A stretch of DNA of 44,993 nt from WVZH01 sp034430895 (lineage in GTDB: Bacteria > Chloroflexota > Anaerolineae > Anaerolineales > E44-bin32). Made by a program: the position numbers and the translations under genes. Of the stretch, positions 1 to 8,026 are shown piece after piece. Each line of letters starts with the position of its first letter. Position 1 is the first letter of the stretch. The stretch covers positions 1-44,993 of the forward strand of contig DAOUDW010000021.1 in NCBI GenBank assembly GCA_034430895.1, in the 5' to 3' direction. The notes beneath the pieces were generated by a model. It was not told the origin of the DNA and did not search any database. It was given only the letters and a program-made list of their open reading frames with translations.

Positions 1-987
1 AGCTGGGCCTCCGCCTGCCCCCTCGGCATCTTCGATCTTTCCCGCAAAGAATGGTCTCAACCGATTCTGGACGCCCTTTCCCTGATCCCGGAACAACTGC
101 CCGCAGCGTTTTGTCCAGGTACTGTCCTGGGCCAAGTCACTGCCGAGGCGTCAGCCGCCACCGGATTGGTAACCGGAACCGCCATCGCGGCTGGCGGCGG
201 CGACGGCCAGGCTTCCGGACTGGGTGTGGCCGCCTTACAGCGCGATCGTGCATACCTGAATTTGGGCACAGCTGTGGTAGCCGGTGTCTATGATCGGAAA
301 TATAAAACCGGTTCTGCCTTCCGCACACTATGCAGCTGTTCGGATGCTGGCTACTATTACGAGTCCAGCCTACGCGCGGGCACCTTTGCCCTGGATTGGC
401 TTCTGAAATCCGTCATGGGGTTGGATCCTACCCGTGATCCCGCCGTTTATCAGCGCTTGAACGCTGACGCAGGTCGCCTACCGCCCGGATCGGACGGCCT
501 TTTCTTTGTGCCCTATCTAAGCGGCGTCATGAATCCCTACTGGGATATGAATGCCCGCGGGGCATTTGTAGGCTTGTCTTCAGCACATGGTCGCCCTCAT
601 CTTTACCGCGCCGTACTGGAGGGCATCGCCTTCGAAAAGACATTGGCTTTGGAAGCGATAGAGAAGACCTTGCGGGCACCTGTGCGCGAACTGATCGCCA
701 TCGGCGGCGGCACAACCAACACCCTCTGGCTCAATATCCTGGCGGACATTACCGGTAGAGTCATCCAGCTGCCATCCACGACCGAAGCATCAGCCCTGGG
801 CGCGGGCATCTGCGCCGCTGTGGCTGCTGGTCTTCACTGCGATTTCAGAACAGCCGCTGACGCTATGACCGCGATACGAAAAACCATCACACCCAATATC
901 ACAAAGGAAAAGATCTACCAGTCTCTGTTGGAGACATATAAAACACTTTACCCTAATCTTTCCCGTTCAGGATACAGACAGGCGTAG
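1..987 (+). CDS. xylB: Xylulokinase-type FGGY sugar kinase, 5' end missing
   Basis: An open frame runs from the first base of the window to a TAG at 985-987, so the protein is cut at its N-terminus. About 328 residues remain of a family that is usually near 500. FGGY kinases phosphorylate sugars in the cytoplasm; xylulokinase makes D-xylulose 5-phosphate for the pentose phosphate pathway. The visible part carries the end of the first domain (GIFDLSRKEWS) and the second actin-like domain with its nucleotide-binding glycines (GGGDGQASGLG, then LNLGTA). The late motif IAIGGGTTNTLWLNILADI is typical of xylulokinase. Substrate choice within FGGY kinases cannot be fixed from this part alone. The gene stands convergent to the next gene across a 259-base gap in which no gene or clear terminator is visible. 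Confidence 0.85.
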   Translation, partial: SWASACPLGIFDLSRKEWSQPILDALSLIPEQLPAAFCPGTVLGQVTAEASAATGLVTGTAIAAGGGDGQASGLGVAALQRDRAYLNLGTAVVAGVYDRKYKTGSAFRTLCSCSDAGYYYESSLRAGTFALDWLLKSVMGLDPTRDPAVYQRLNADAGRLPPGSDGLFFVPYLSGVMNPYWDMNARGAFVGLSSAHGRPHLYRAVLEGIAFEKTLALEAIEKTLRAPVRELIAIGGGTTNTLWLNILADITGRVIQLPSTTEASALGAGICAAVAAGLHCDFRTAADAMTAIRKTITPNITKEKIYQSLLETYKTLYPNLSRSGYRQA

Positions 988-1246
988 GTAACCAGACCGC
1001 ATGTTGTCGTGATTCTTGGTGGATGTTACGGACAGAAATATGCATGTATAGAACTGAAGGCGATGGTATCAGCTTTTTAACACATCAAGTCGTCACTCAG
1101 ATCTGGAGGCCCCCAATACATTCAGGATCGATTTATACAGCGATTGGTGAGCGGCACGGATTGGCGGAGCAAACGAAAAGTATGGCCGACATCTATCTCC
1201 TTGGAACATTCAGATTCTCAAATTCTCCTCTGCATGTGAAAGATGC

Positions 1247-3559
1247 CTATAAATGTCCCATGATGCGCAAGTGACGTCGCAGCTCCCCTCCCGATATCAG
1301 CAGCAAGCGATCGCCCGATTCATCCGCCAGTTCCTTGCAGGCCCGCGTGAAATCGGTCGTCACAATGAGGTATGCTGAATCGCAGTTTCCCTGTGATTCC
1401 ATCGCCTCGAGCACGCTGCGGCCTTCTCCCACACCCACATTTTTCTCCGCACGAATGTAGCGCACGAATACGCGCTCGACTTTCTTCTTCTCCGACCGCC
1501 AGGCCAGCAAATCGGTGCAATCTTCGTCAGAACCCTCCAGGACGACCGTTTCTGGATAGCCGAGTGCTCCCAGCAATTGGCCGATTTCGGATATGATGCC
1601 TTCCGGCTGCAGAGATTCAACGTGCGATTTGAGCATCGCCGTATCCGGAAGAGGTACTCGACCTTCATCTTCTTCCTTCTCCAGCTCCTTCTTCGCTTCT
1701 TCCAACTGCTTCTTGAGCTTAAAAGCCGGCGTGGGATGCACGGGGACTTCGAAAATATCCTGCAGCCAGTCTTCCAGTGTGATGCGTTCTTCCAATTCGA
1801 CAGGCTGTGTGTCCATGGGAACCTGGTGGGGCAGCATGCCGCGCTCGGCCAGGATTTCGTACAGGCGTTCCTCAATCGTATCTGCCACCCAAAACTCATA
1901 AATGTTTATCGGCACCTTGGGACCGATCGATGGATTCAAGCGTCTTTCCAACCGTCGGCGAACCGCGGGATTCCAATTGTGATCGAAATGAACGACATAC
2001 GTCGCTTCTTTCAATCCCTTCCCATCCAGGCGAGCGCCTGCTTCAACGAGCAGCACATTCCAATGAACTTGTTGGCGAAATGCACTCAGGATATCATCCC
2101 GCTGATCCTCGGGTGTGGCCTGATCGATGCGCAAGGCGCCATACGCTTCGAGTACCGGCATCAATTTTTCCAGCCCATCGTCCTCGAATTGAGTAATGAC
2201 CACGATTTTCGAGCCTGCAGATGTAACTTCATCCACGAGATCGACCAGGGCGCGAACTTTAACGCCATCCAGCAATTCCGGAGCAAAGTTACACACACGT
2301 TTCAATCGCTCCACTGCTGACATGACGTGTGTGCGGGTGACCGCTCCGCCGAGTTTGACCAGACGGTTGCGCTCCTCCTCGAGCGATTTTTCATACACCT
2401 TCATCTGCCGCTCTTGAAGATCGAGCCAGATCTCCTGCCGGATCTGCGGCGGCATGGCTTTCGCCATTTCCCGTTTCGTTCGCCGCAGCACATTGCTTTC
2501 GAATCGACTTTGCAGTTCAGGCAACGTGTTTTTCTTGGCGCCTTCCAAATCATCCGGTATGAGAAAGGTAAAAACAGAAATCCAGCTTTCTTCATCCTTC
2601 GGTAACGCGCCAGTTAAACCCCACCGCCGTTTTGCAGAAACGCGTTTCAGCGCATCCAGCATGTCTCGCTCTCGGAAGCGGATCATGTGTAATCCATCGA
2701 ATACAAGCAGATCGAAGTTCAGTTTTTCACCGGAAAGCAAACCGCCAGCGATATCGATCGCCAATGTGGAATAATCCGCCAGATAGATATGCGCCGGTGT
2801 TTGCCAATCCATATCGCGTTGATCGGGATTTCCTTGAACGGTCGTAAAGGTCAGGAAAGGCGCCCAGGTGATGAGCTGCCCGGACCAGTGACGCAGCCCG
2901 GTTTTCGAACAGGCGATTAAGGCACGCCTGATTTCTCCCTGCTGGAACAACGCAGAAAGCGCCGTTATCGCAGTGACTGTTTTACCCATACCGGCATCAT
3001 CCGCCAGCAAGAGCGCATCGCGATTGATCAACGCAAAAACCGCTTCCATCTGATCGTCACGCAGGGGATAAGGCAAAACCGGCGGAGTGACCTCGGTGAG
3101 AAACACACTCATTTCCAGTGTAGGCCGCAGGAGATCGATCATATCCGGTACGTTTTTCGGAATGATTTTATTTCGTTCGACAATGGGTTTGTACGATCGC
3201 GGAAGCGGCGGCGAACCGCTGATCTCGATTCTTTCCTTGGACTTGTATTTTTTGCCCGCTAGTTGGGGTTGCCCGAAATCAACGGTTACTCTTCGGAGCG
3301 GATCCGAGGCGGTCAACTTCGCCGGATACTCGTGCAAATCCATGGATTCCATACGCACATGCGAAAAATCCAGCAGCAGATCACAAGTGAGTGACACCAT
3401 TTGACCGCTGTCGCTGCGATCACTTTTTACTTGAACATTGGCGTCGATTGGAAAATCCGTAATGATGACCGGCGAGATGCTAGGATCACGCACCGCAGCG
3501 ATCTTGGGACGTGGCATCGGTGTTACTGTTCGACCGGTACTTAATCGTATCGTCGGCAC
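1247..3559 (-). CDS. SNF2-like helicase-fold protein with degenerate motifs and Mrr-like C-terminus
   Basis: This 770-residue protein has the SNF2 layout. An N-terminal region (1-160) is followed by a RecA-like core (about 165-575), a short coiled coil (612-634) and a C-terminal domain (about 645-768). The Walker A motif is intact (ADDAGMGKT, 186-194, Lys193). Motif II is DGLH at 288-291 instead of DEAH, so the catalytic Glu is Gly. Motif III is LTGALP rather than LTGTP. Motif VI, normally like DRxHRxGQ, reads ERRLNPSIG near 538-546. The C-terminal part resembles Mrr-type endonuclease folds (VGVGEGRSVLEAM, then AYLIVTTDFTRACKELAD and a final LLLISGGELRRHL), but the usual QxK strand reads VRYIR, so the catalytic Lys seems absent. 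The chosen GTG start lies 10 bases after the upstream gene and lacks a clear Shine-Dalgarno, which suggests coupling; an ATG at 3517 is the alternative. Nucleic-acid binding without strong ATP hydrolysis is an inference. Confidence 0.8.
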   Translation of the reverse strand: MPTIRLSTGRTVTPMPRPKIAAVRDPSISPVIITDFPIDANVQVKSDRSDSGQMVSLTCDLLLDFSHVRMESMDLHEYPAKLTASDPLRRVTVDFGQPQLAGKKYKSKERIEISGSPPLPRSYKPIVERNKIIPKNVPDMIDLLRPTLEMSVFLTEVTPPVLPYPLRDDQMEAVFALINRDALLLADDAGMGKTVTAITALSALFQQGEIRRALIACSKTGLRHWSGQLITWAPFLTFTTVQGNPDQRDMDWQTPAHIYLADYSTLAIDIAGGLLSGEKLNFDLLVFDGLHMIRFRERDMLDALKRVSAKRRWGLTGALPKDEESWISVFTFLIPDDLEGAKKNTLPELQSRFESNVLRRTKREMAKAMPPQIRQEIWLDLQERQMKVYEKSLEEERNRLVKLGGAVTRTHVMSAVERLKRVCNFAPELLDGVKVRALVDLVDEVTSAGSKIVVITQFEDDGLEKLMPVLEAYGALRIDQATPEDQRDDILSAFRQQVHWNVLLVEAGARLDGKGLKEATYVVHFDHNWNPAVRRRLERRLNPSIGPKVPINIYEFWVADTIEERLYEILAERGMLPHQVPMDTQPVELEERITLEDWLQDIFEVPVHPTPAFKLKKQLEEAKKELEKEEDEGRVPLPDTAMLKSHVESLQPEGIISEIGQLLGALGYPETVVLEGSDEDCTDLLAWRSEKKKVERVFVRYIRAEKNVGVGEGRSVLEAMESQGNCDSAYLIVTTDFTRACKELADESGDRLLLISGGELRRHLRIMGHL

Positions 3560-3569
3560 GGGTTGTCTA

Positions 3570-4070
3570 CTATTGTTCGCCGACTTTTAGGCTGTGGGCT
3601 TCTTCCAAAGCGGTGCGGATGCGTAGAAACGGTTCCATGATGTTGCGTCCGCGCAGCCGTTTGGGCAGCACATCCCGGCCGAGTTCGGCCTCTTGATCGT
3701 GCCCGGGCAATGCCTGGAGAACATACTGTCCGTCCACCGTCGCCCGCACCCACAGAACGGGGAGATCCATCACAGGCCGTAATTTGAGGAACTCTGCATC
3801 ACGAACCAGCACCAAATCCGGTTTGGATTCGAGCGCTTTCATCATCGGCAAACCAACGAGTTCGTTGCAAATGTACTCATGCAACGTGTCCCCATAGAGG
3901 ATCTTCTGCAAACTCGTGGGGCGAATCGCCCCGCTGACTCGAAATTCGAGCGGCCGAGTCTGTCCGTCGGTTACCAAACAGCCCCCACGGATCGATGCGC
4001 CGTCATCAAACGTGGCGAGATCAAGAAATGCAAACACCTTCTCATTGTCGTTTCCGGACTTATCGGTCAT
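3570..4070 (-). CDS. Unrecognised small protein, partner of the SNF2-like gene
   Basis: This is a 166-residue soluble protein with no signal peptide or membrane segment. I do not recognise the family. The sequence looks like a compact alpha/beta fold: a first strand FAFLDLATFDD, a glycine turn GGCLVTDGQTRPLEFRVSG, then RPTSLQKILYGDTLHEYICNEL, a strand region KPDLVLVRDAEFLKLRP, and a basic, probably helical tail. Patches such as GGCLVTD and RPTSLQKILYG look like family-conserved motifs, but I cannot check that here. A GAGAGG Shine-Dalgarno lies about 5 bases before the ATG. The gene is first in a two-gene unit with the SNF2-like protein 10 bases downstream, and an intrinsic terminator upstream at 4194-4231 separates the unit from its neighbours. 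A shared role with the SNF2-like protein is inferred only from this arrangement. Confidence 0.75.
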   Translation of the reverse strand: MTDKSGNDNEKVFAFLDLATFDDGASIRGGCLVTDGQTRPLEFRVSGAIRPTSLQKILYGDTLHEYICNELVGLPMMKALESKPDLVLVRDAEFLKLRPVMDLPVLWVRATVDGQYVLQALPGHDQEAELGRDVLPKRLRGRNIMEPFLRIRTALEEAHSLKVGEQ

Positions 4071-4193
4071 ATTGGCCTCTCAGCGATTACTGGCACCCAC
4101 TGGGAAGGATTCCCCTCTGGCGATACCCTATCCTACTTTATCCGACAAAACGCCATACTGCAAGCGGTCCAAAGGTCCGGTATTACCAGCGTT

Positions 4194-4231
4194 AAAAAGA
4201 ATACTTGGGAGTCAATCTCCCAAGTATTTTT
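4194..4231 (-). terminator. Intrinsic terminator, probably bidirectional
   Basis: A perfect 12-bp stem (AATACTTGGGAG at 4200-4211 and its complement at 4217-4228) closes a 5-base loop. On the minus strand the stem is followed by CTTTTT (4199-4194). On the plus strand the arm runs into TTTTT (4227-4231). It should end transcription of the membrane-protein gene at 4272-4766 and isolates the SNF2-like unit from upstream readthrough. Confidence 0.88.
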
Positions 4232-4271
4232 GCTCGCCTGATTTCTTTGGACGAAATCCGGCCGACGAAAA

Positions 4272-4766
4272 TCAGCTTTTCTTTTTCGCGCTGCCTTTGG
4301 TTTCTCTGGATTCCACAGGTTCATTGTCTTCCGACATTTTCACAAAGGACAACTTCCAACCTTTACCGCCGAAAATGGCCGTGATAATCTTATACCCCGC
4401 CCAGATCAAGAAACCCAAACAGACGAAGCGGAAGAGTATTGAAAATGGGGTGGAAAACGAGTACCTGCTAAAGTCGTTGCTCTTCATCGGGAACCGATTG
4501 AAGGCATTGGGCATAGATTGCATGTGTGTTTCATCGTCGAACATTCTGGTTCCACGCTGAAAGAATTGAGCCCACGGTCGATTTCTTAATGCGTCCTCAG
4601 GGAAATCGAAATCTCCGGAAAACCACGATAAATTTGCTTGCCCATCATTCGCATCAGCGACACCATTTACATACCCGAGTCGATAGAGAGCGTAACCCGC
4701 TCCCGCGAGGATTGCTACCACGAGAAGTACGAGCAGAACACGTCCCACTAATTGCCGTCTAGTCAT
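4272..4766 (-). CDS. Hypothetical two-helix membrane protein
   Basis: This 164-residue protein is of no family I recognise. It has an N-terminal transmembrane helix (about residues 8-29, starting after MTRRQLVGR), a hydrophilic stretch of about 70 residues rich in Phe, Asn and Asp, and a second helix near residues 107-130 (ILFRFVCLGFLIWAGYKI). The charged C-terminal tail ends in SAKKKS. Positive residues before the first helix suggest that both termini are cytoplasmic and the middle loop faces outward. The ATG is preceded by GGAGG at a spacing of 6. The gene stands alone, with the intrinsic terminator at 4194-4231 downstream. Confidence 0.7.
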   Translation of the reverse strand: MTRRQLVGRVLLVLLVVAILAGAGYALYRLGYVNGVADANDGQANLSWFSGDFDFPEDALRNRPWAQFFQRGTRMFDDETHMQSMPNAFNRFPMKSNDFSRYSFSTPFSILFRFVCLGFLIWAGYKIITAIFGGKGWKLSFVKMSEDNEPVESRETKGSAKKKS

Positions 4767-4869
4767 TCTGAACCTCCATATCTGTATTACCCCTTACAAG
4801 AAATCTATCACAATCCTTCGTAAAAATTATGTAGGAAATATGGAGAAATTATTAAAACACATTCCGAAT

Positions 4870-5463
4870 TTAAGTCCGATGGTTTGCCGCCCTCTGCATA
4901 CGTACGCCTCTCGAACGCCGAAATACAATCCAGATGCCAATGATATACAAAATGAGGGTGAGAATGAAATACCCGTGGATGACCTCCCGGGGAAGGTCGG
5001 CAAACAATCTGCCTACATCGTTGCTGCTGTTCTCACTACCCCAGTAGTTATACAGGGAGTTCACTAGTGGAGAAATCATCCCGATGATAATCAGATTCAA
5101 CCAAACCCACTTCCTCCGAAAGCGGACCCGCATGCATAGGGCAAAGAAAACAACAAACGTTATCAAGTCCACGATATACGGCGCGGCGAGAAACAGCCAA
5201 TTGGTTTCTCCAACACTACGAACGTAACCCCAGTAAAACCCTTGCTCACGTATGGATGGCCAGAAGACGAACTCAGTAATCTTCGCGCCCTGCAGCATCC
5301 CGGCAATGGCGTGGCTGCCTTCATGGCGGAAAGTTCCGATAATTTGGTAAAACGGATACGCAAACAGCCAGAGCAGGTCTGTAAGCCGTAGTCTCATAGG
5401 ATTCCGCGTGCGACCTGGCAGGGTATCGTCCAAAAGATGGCTACTCATCGTTTCGGAATCCAT
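4870..5463 (-). CDS. M50-like (site-2-protease type) membrane metallopeptidase candidate
   Basis: This is a 197-residue protein with four to five hydrophobic segments. A zinc-binding type HExxH motif (HEGSH, residues 47-51) lies at the end of the first hydrophobic stretch (YQIIGTFRHEGSHAIAG), the usual place in M50-family intramembrane proteases, whose third ligand is an Asp in a later helix. A candidate for that Asp is in SSNDVGRL. Site-2-type proteases cut membrane-bound regulators, but no partner is visible here. I prefer the ATG at 5463 because GGGAG lies 6 bases upstream; an ATG at 5496 would add 11 residues and has no clear ribosome binding site. Either start overlaps the end of the upstream lipoprotein gene (stop at 5441), so translation is probably coupled. 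The M50 assignment rests on the motif and topology only. Confidence 0.6.
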   Translation of the reverse strand: MDSETMSSHLLDDTLPGRTRNPMRLRLTDLLWLFAYPFYQIIGTFRHEGSHAIAGMLQGAKITEFVFWPSIREQGFYWGYVRSVGETNWLFLAAPYIVDLITFVVFFALCMRVRFRRKWVWLNLIIIGMISPLVNSLYNYWGSENSSNDVGRLFADLPREVIHGYFILTLILYIIGIWIVFRRSRGVRMQRAANHRT

Positions 5464-6634
5464 CCCAGACTCCCAGTGCCGGTTTGGGTTCACCATCTTT
5501 CGTACGCAGTCCCAAATAACCGAATAGCGCCAGAGATTCCTCTTCCGCCGGAGATCCGTGTTCCGTCAGGAAATCCGCGTACGCCCTGGTATTCACATCG
5601 TCGATAATCAGATAGGCCCAAAACGCCAGTCGTTCTCCCAGTTGGCCGTCGATGGCATGCAGGTAATCAATCTGATCCTGTGCCGATCCATGAAACGCAC
5701 CCACGTCCTGCGATAAGAACCCACCTTCCGCGATCGCCAGCGGTTTCGAAGTGCGTGAGAGCAGCGGGGAGTAATAGTCCTCCGGGATTTGCGCAGCGCC
5801 TTCGAAGGCGAAATAGGGATAGGTGGAAATGGCATAGACATCCAAATCCGGCTCGAACTGATCGACGATATCCCACTTGATCTCACCCGGTGAATCATCC
5901 GAAAAGAGACCCACGCTGTTGGTATCTTCCCATTGAATGGTGACGAATATCAAGGTATCCGGCGCCTCGGCTTTAATCGCTGCATAAGTTTCATGATACA
6001 GTGTTAAGTAGTTTGAAAAATCCTCCGGCTGGGCATCCGCATAGGTGTTGATCTCGGAGGCCAAGCCCAGATAACGCGGATGAAATTCACGCACCAGCCG
6101 CATTGCATAATTCATAAAGGCACTGCGTACTCCCGGCGTCGAGAAATCTCCCCCGGCAAGTTCATCCGGCATTGTGGCAATGACCCGTCGATCGAAGGCC
6201 TGCAAAGGATCGATAACAAAGATGATCTCCAAACCATGTTGGCGGGCCAGTTCGATGCTGCCGCGCATATCTTCAATCGCTTGAGACTCGGCTTCCGGGC
6301 TTTCAATGAAATCCGCCCAGGGCACCTGCGGCATGTTTAGCATGATGTCACCATGTTGGCCGATGACCTCGATGGTGGCCAGCAGGCTTTCCGCCGTGAT
6401 CTCCGGGGAACTGAGGAAGAACCCATAGGCGGTACCCCCGCTGTCGAAGATCGAAAGCTGAGCGGCAGGCGAGGATTCGCTTGCCGGCTCGATATCCATT
6501 GTCGCGGAAGAGGTCCCGCCGGCACATGCCATAACTGCCAGGAGTAAAAACATAGCCACCCACACGATGACAGCCTTTCTTCGATGATGCGTTCTGTGAA
6601 GATACCTGACGACAGGCGTTGATCTGTGACGCAT
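5441..6634 (-). CDS. Glycosidase-like TIM-barrel lipoprotein
   Basis: This 397-residue precursor has a basic N-terminus, a hydrophobic segment and a lipobox ending in VMAC (Cys37), so it should be lipid-anchored outside the membrane. A Ser/Ala/Pro-rich spacer leads into a domain of about 330 residues with alternating strands and helices, as in clan A glycoside hydrolases. Two glutamates sit where acid/base and nucleophile are expected: Glu194 in LGLASEINTY and Glu303 in KPLAIAEGGF. The barrel-like strands IIFVIDP, DVYAISTYPYF and FWAYLIID support the fold. The residue before the first Glu is Ser instead of the common Asn. The exact family and substrate are unknown. A strong GGGAGGAAAG ribosome binding site fixes the ATG. 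The gene lies 67 bases after kynureninase and overlaps the M50-like gene downstream. Confidence 0.65.
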   Translation of the reverse strand: MRHRSTPVVRYLHRTHHRRKAVIVWVAMFLLLAVMACAGGTSSATMDIEPASESSPAAQLSIFDSGGTAYGFFLSSPEITAESLLATIEVIGQHGDIMLNMPQVPWADFIESPEAESQAIEDMRGSIELARQHGLEIIFVIDPLQAFDRRVIATMPDELAGGDFSTPGVRSAFMNYAMRLVREFHPRYLGLASEINTYADAQPEDFSNYLTLYHETYAAIKAEAPDTLIFVTIQWEDTNSVGLFSDDSPGEIKWDIVDQFEPDLDVYAISTYPYFAFEGAAQIPEDYYSPLLSRTSKPLAIAEGGFLSQDVGAFHGSAQDQIDYLHAIDGQLGERLAFWAYLIIDDVNTRAYADFLTEHGSPAEEESLALFGYLGLRTKDGEPKPALGVWDGFRNDE

Positions 6635-6701
6635 TCTTTCCTCCCCAGAAATGCCCAGCGCTGGCCAATCGACAGCGTTCCTCTCATTGAAACTCGAACC
6701 G

Positions 6702-7985
6702 CTAGGTCACACCCAGACGTTCGTTAGAATACTGCCCATATATCTTCTCATCAACGATCGTGCGTATCCGTTCGAGGGCGCGGTGAATTTCAGTATACGT
6801 CGTGTAAAGCGGTGTAATCCCCAATCGGATGTTATCCGGTTCGCGGAAATCCGGGATAACTTTGACCGCGGGAGGCGGAGATTCGATCAGGGCACGGCAG
6901 ATACGGTAGCCCTCGGCATGCCGTATCGAAACGTGCGAACCGCGTTGTTCGATCTGACGAGGCGAACCCAGGGTAAAACCGAGTGGAGCGAGCCACTCAT
7001 CCATCAGGTAGATTAAGTACGAAGTCTGGCTTTCACTCTTCGCTCGCAGCCGCTCCATATCGGCTTCGATAAGCAGGTCGACCGAGGCTTCAACCGCCTT
7101 CATGGAAAGCATCGGCGGTGCGCCCACTTTATATCGAGATATGTTGGAAGCCGGTGTAAAATCCAGTTCGAAGGCGAAAGGATTGTCTGCGGCCAGCCAA
7201 CCCCAGATGGGCGGCTTCAGCTGTGTCTGCAGGTCTTTACGCACGTAAAGAAACGCTGGGGAACCCGGACCACCGTTGAGGTACTTGTACGTGCAGCCGA
7301 CAGCCAGATCGACGTTAGCCTTATTGAGATCCACGGGGACTGCGCCGACGGAATGACTCAAATCCCAGAGCATAAAGGCGCCCGCTTGATGGGCCACATC
7401 TGTCACCCGGGCCATGTCATACATGAAGGCGCTTTTGAAAGCTACATGTGTCAGGCAAACCAGCGCGGTTTGCGCATCGATCGCATTCTCGACATCCCGG
7501 GAAGTGATCGAGATTCCGTCAGCAGATGGGATCAACCTAAGCTCGTGCTTGCTTCCAAGTAAATCGATAATGCCTTGGAGAACATACAGATCTGAAGGGA
7601 AATTGAGTACATCGCTGACAATCCGATGCCGCTGAGGACGCGCACGCAAGGCCGCCATCGCCAATTTGAAGAGATTTACCGTCGTCGCATCGGTGACGAC
7701 GATTTCATCCTCCTGAGCACCTACCATGCTGGCAATCCTGGCACCCAGCTGCGTGGGGGTTTGCATCCAACCATCGTTCCAGATGCGGATGAGGCGCTTG
7801 CCCCATTGCTCTTCGATGGCGCTGCGCATGAAATCGATGGTGCGCTTGGGCAAACGGCCGAGTGAATTTCCGTCCAGATAAATCAGGTTGGGATCCGAGA
7901 TGAGGAATTCGTGGCGAAATACTGCCAGCTCATCTTGCGCATCCAGCTCGCTCGCAAATTCAACATTGGTGCTCTTAAAATCCAA
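6702..7985 (-). CDS. kynU: Kynureninase
   Basis: This 427-residue protein matches kynureninase, the PLP enzyme that cleaves kynurenine to anthranilate and alanine in tryptophan breakdown (or NAD-related routes). Visible hallmarks are the N-terminal LIYLDGNSLGRLPK, the substrate-side RIWNDGWMQTP, the cofactor-binding VTDATTVNLFK and VLNFPSDLYV, the Asp-Ser-His patch WDLSHSVGAVPVDL, and the Schiff-base lysine Lys234 in CTYKYLNGGPG. The length is normal for bacterial forms. The start is a TTG with GGAGG four bases upstream. No tryptophan dioxygenase or kynurenine formamidase is visible nearby, so the enzyme may act on imported kynurenine or with genes elsewhere. It lies 41 bases downstream of the alpha/beta hydrolase gene and may share its transcript; a link to formamidase-like activity is speculative. 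Confidence 0.92.
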   Translation of the reverse strand: MDFKSTNVEFASELDAQDELAVFRHEFLISDPNLIYLDGNSLGRLPKRTIDFMRSAIEEQWGKRLIRIWNDGWMQTPTQLGARIASMVGAQEDEIVVTDATTVNLFKLAMAALRARPQRHRIVSDVLNFPSDLYVLQGIIDLLGSKHELRLIPSADGISITSRDVENAIDAQTALVCLTHVAFKSAFMYDMARVTDVAHQAGAFMLWDLSHSVGAVPVDLNKANVDLAVGCTYKYLNGGPGSPAFLYVRKDLQTQLKPPIWGWLAADNPFAFELDFTPASNISRYKVGAPPMLSMKAVEASVDLLIEADMERLRAKSESQTSYLIYLMDEWLAPLGFTLGSPRQIEQRGSHVSIRHAEGYRICRALIESPPPAVKVIPDFREPDNIRLGITPLYTTYTEIHRALERIRTIVDEKIYGQYSNERLGVT

Positions 7986-8026
7986 CGCGCCTCCCTGCTC
8001 AGGCTTCGCTGTGAACTCGTACTTTC

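Noticed and set aside
1023..1274. Plus-strand open frame of 83 codons in the gap after the sugar kinase
   Set aside because: It lacks a ribosome binding site, resembles no family and overlaps the SNF2-like gene end; composition is not protein-like.
1577..2320. Long plus-strand open frame (247 codons) opposite the SNF2-like gene
   Set aside because: The minus-strand frame has clear SNF2 motifs; this frame is its antisense shadow with Phe/Gln-rich composition.
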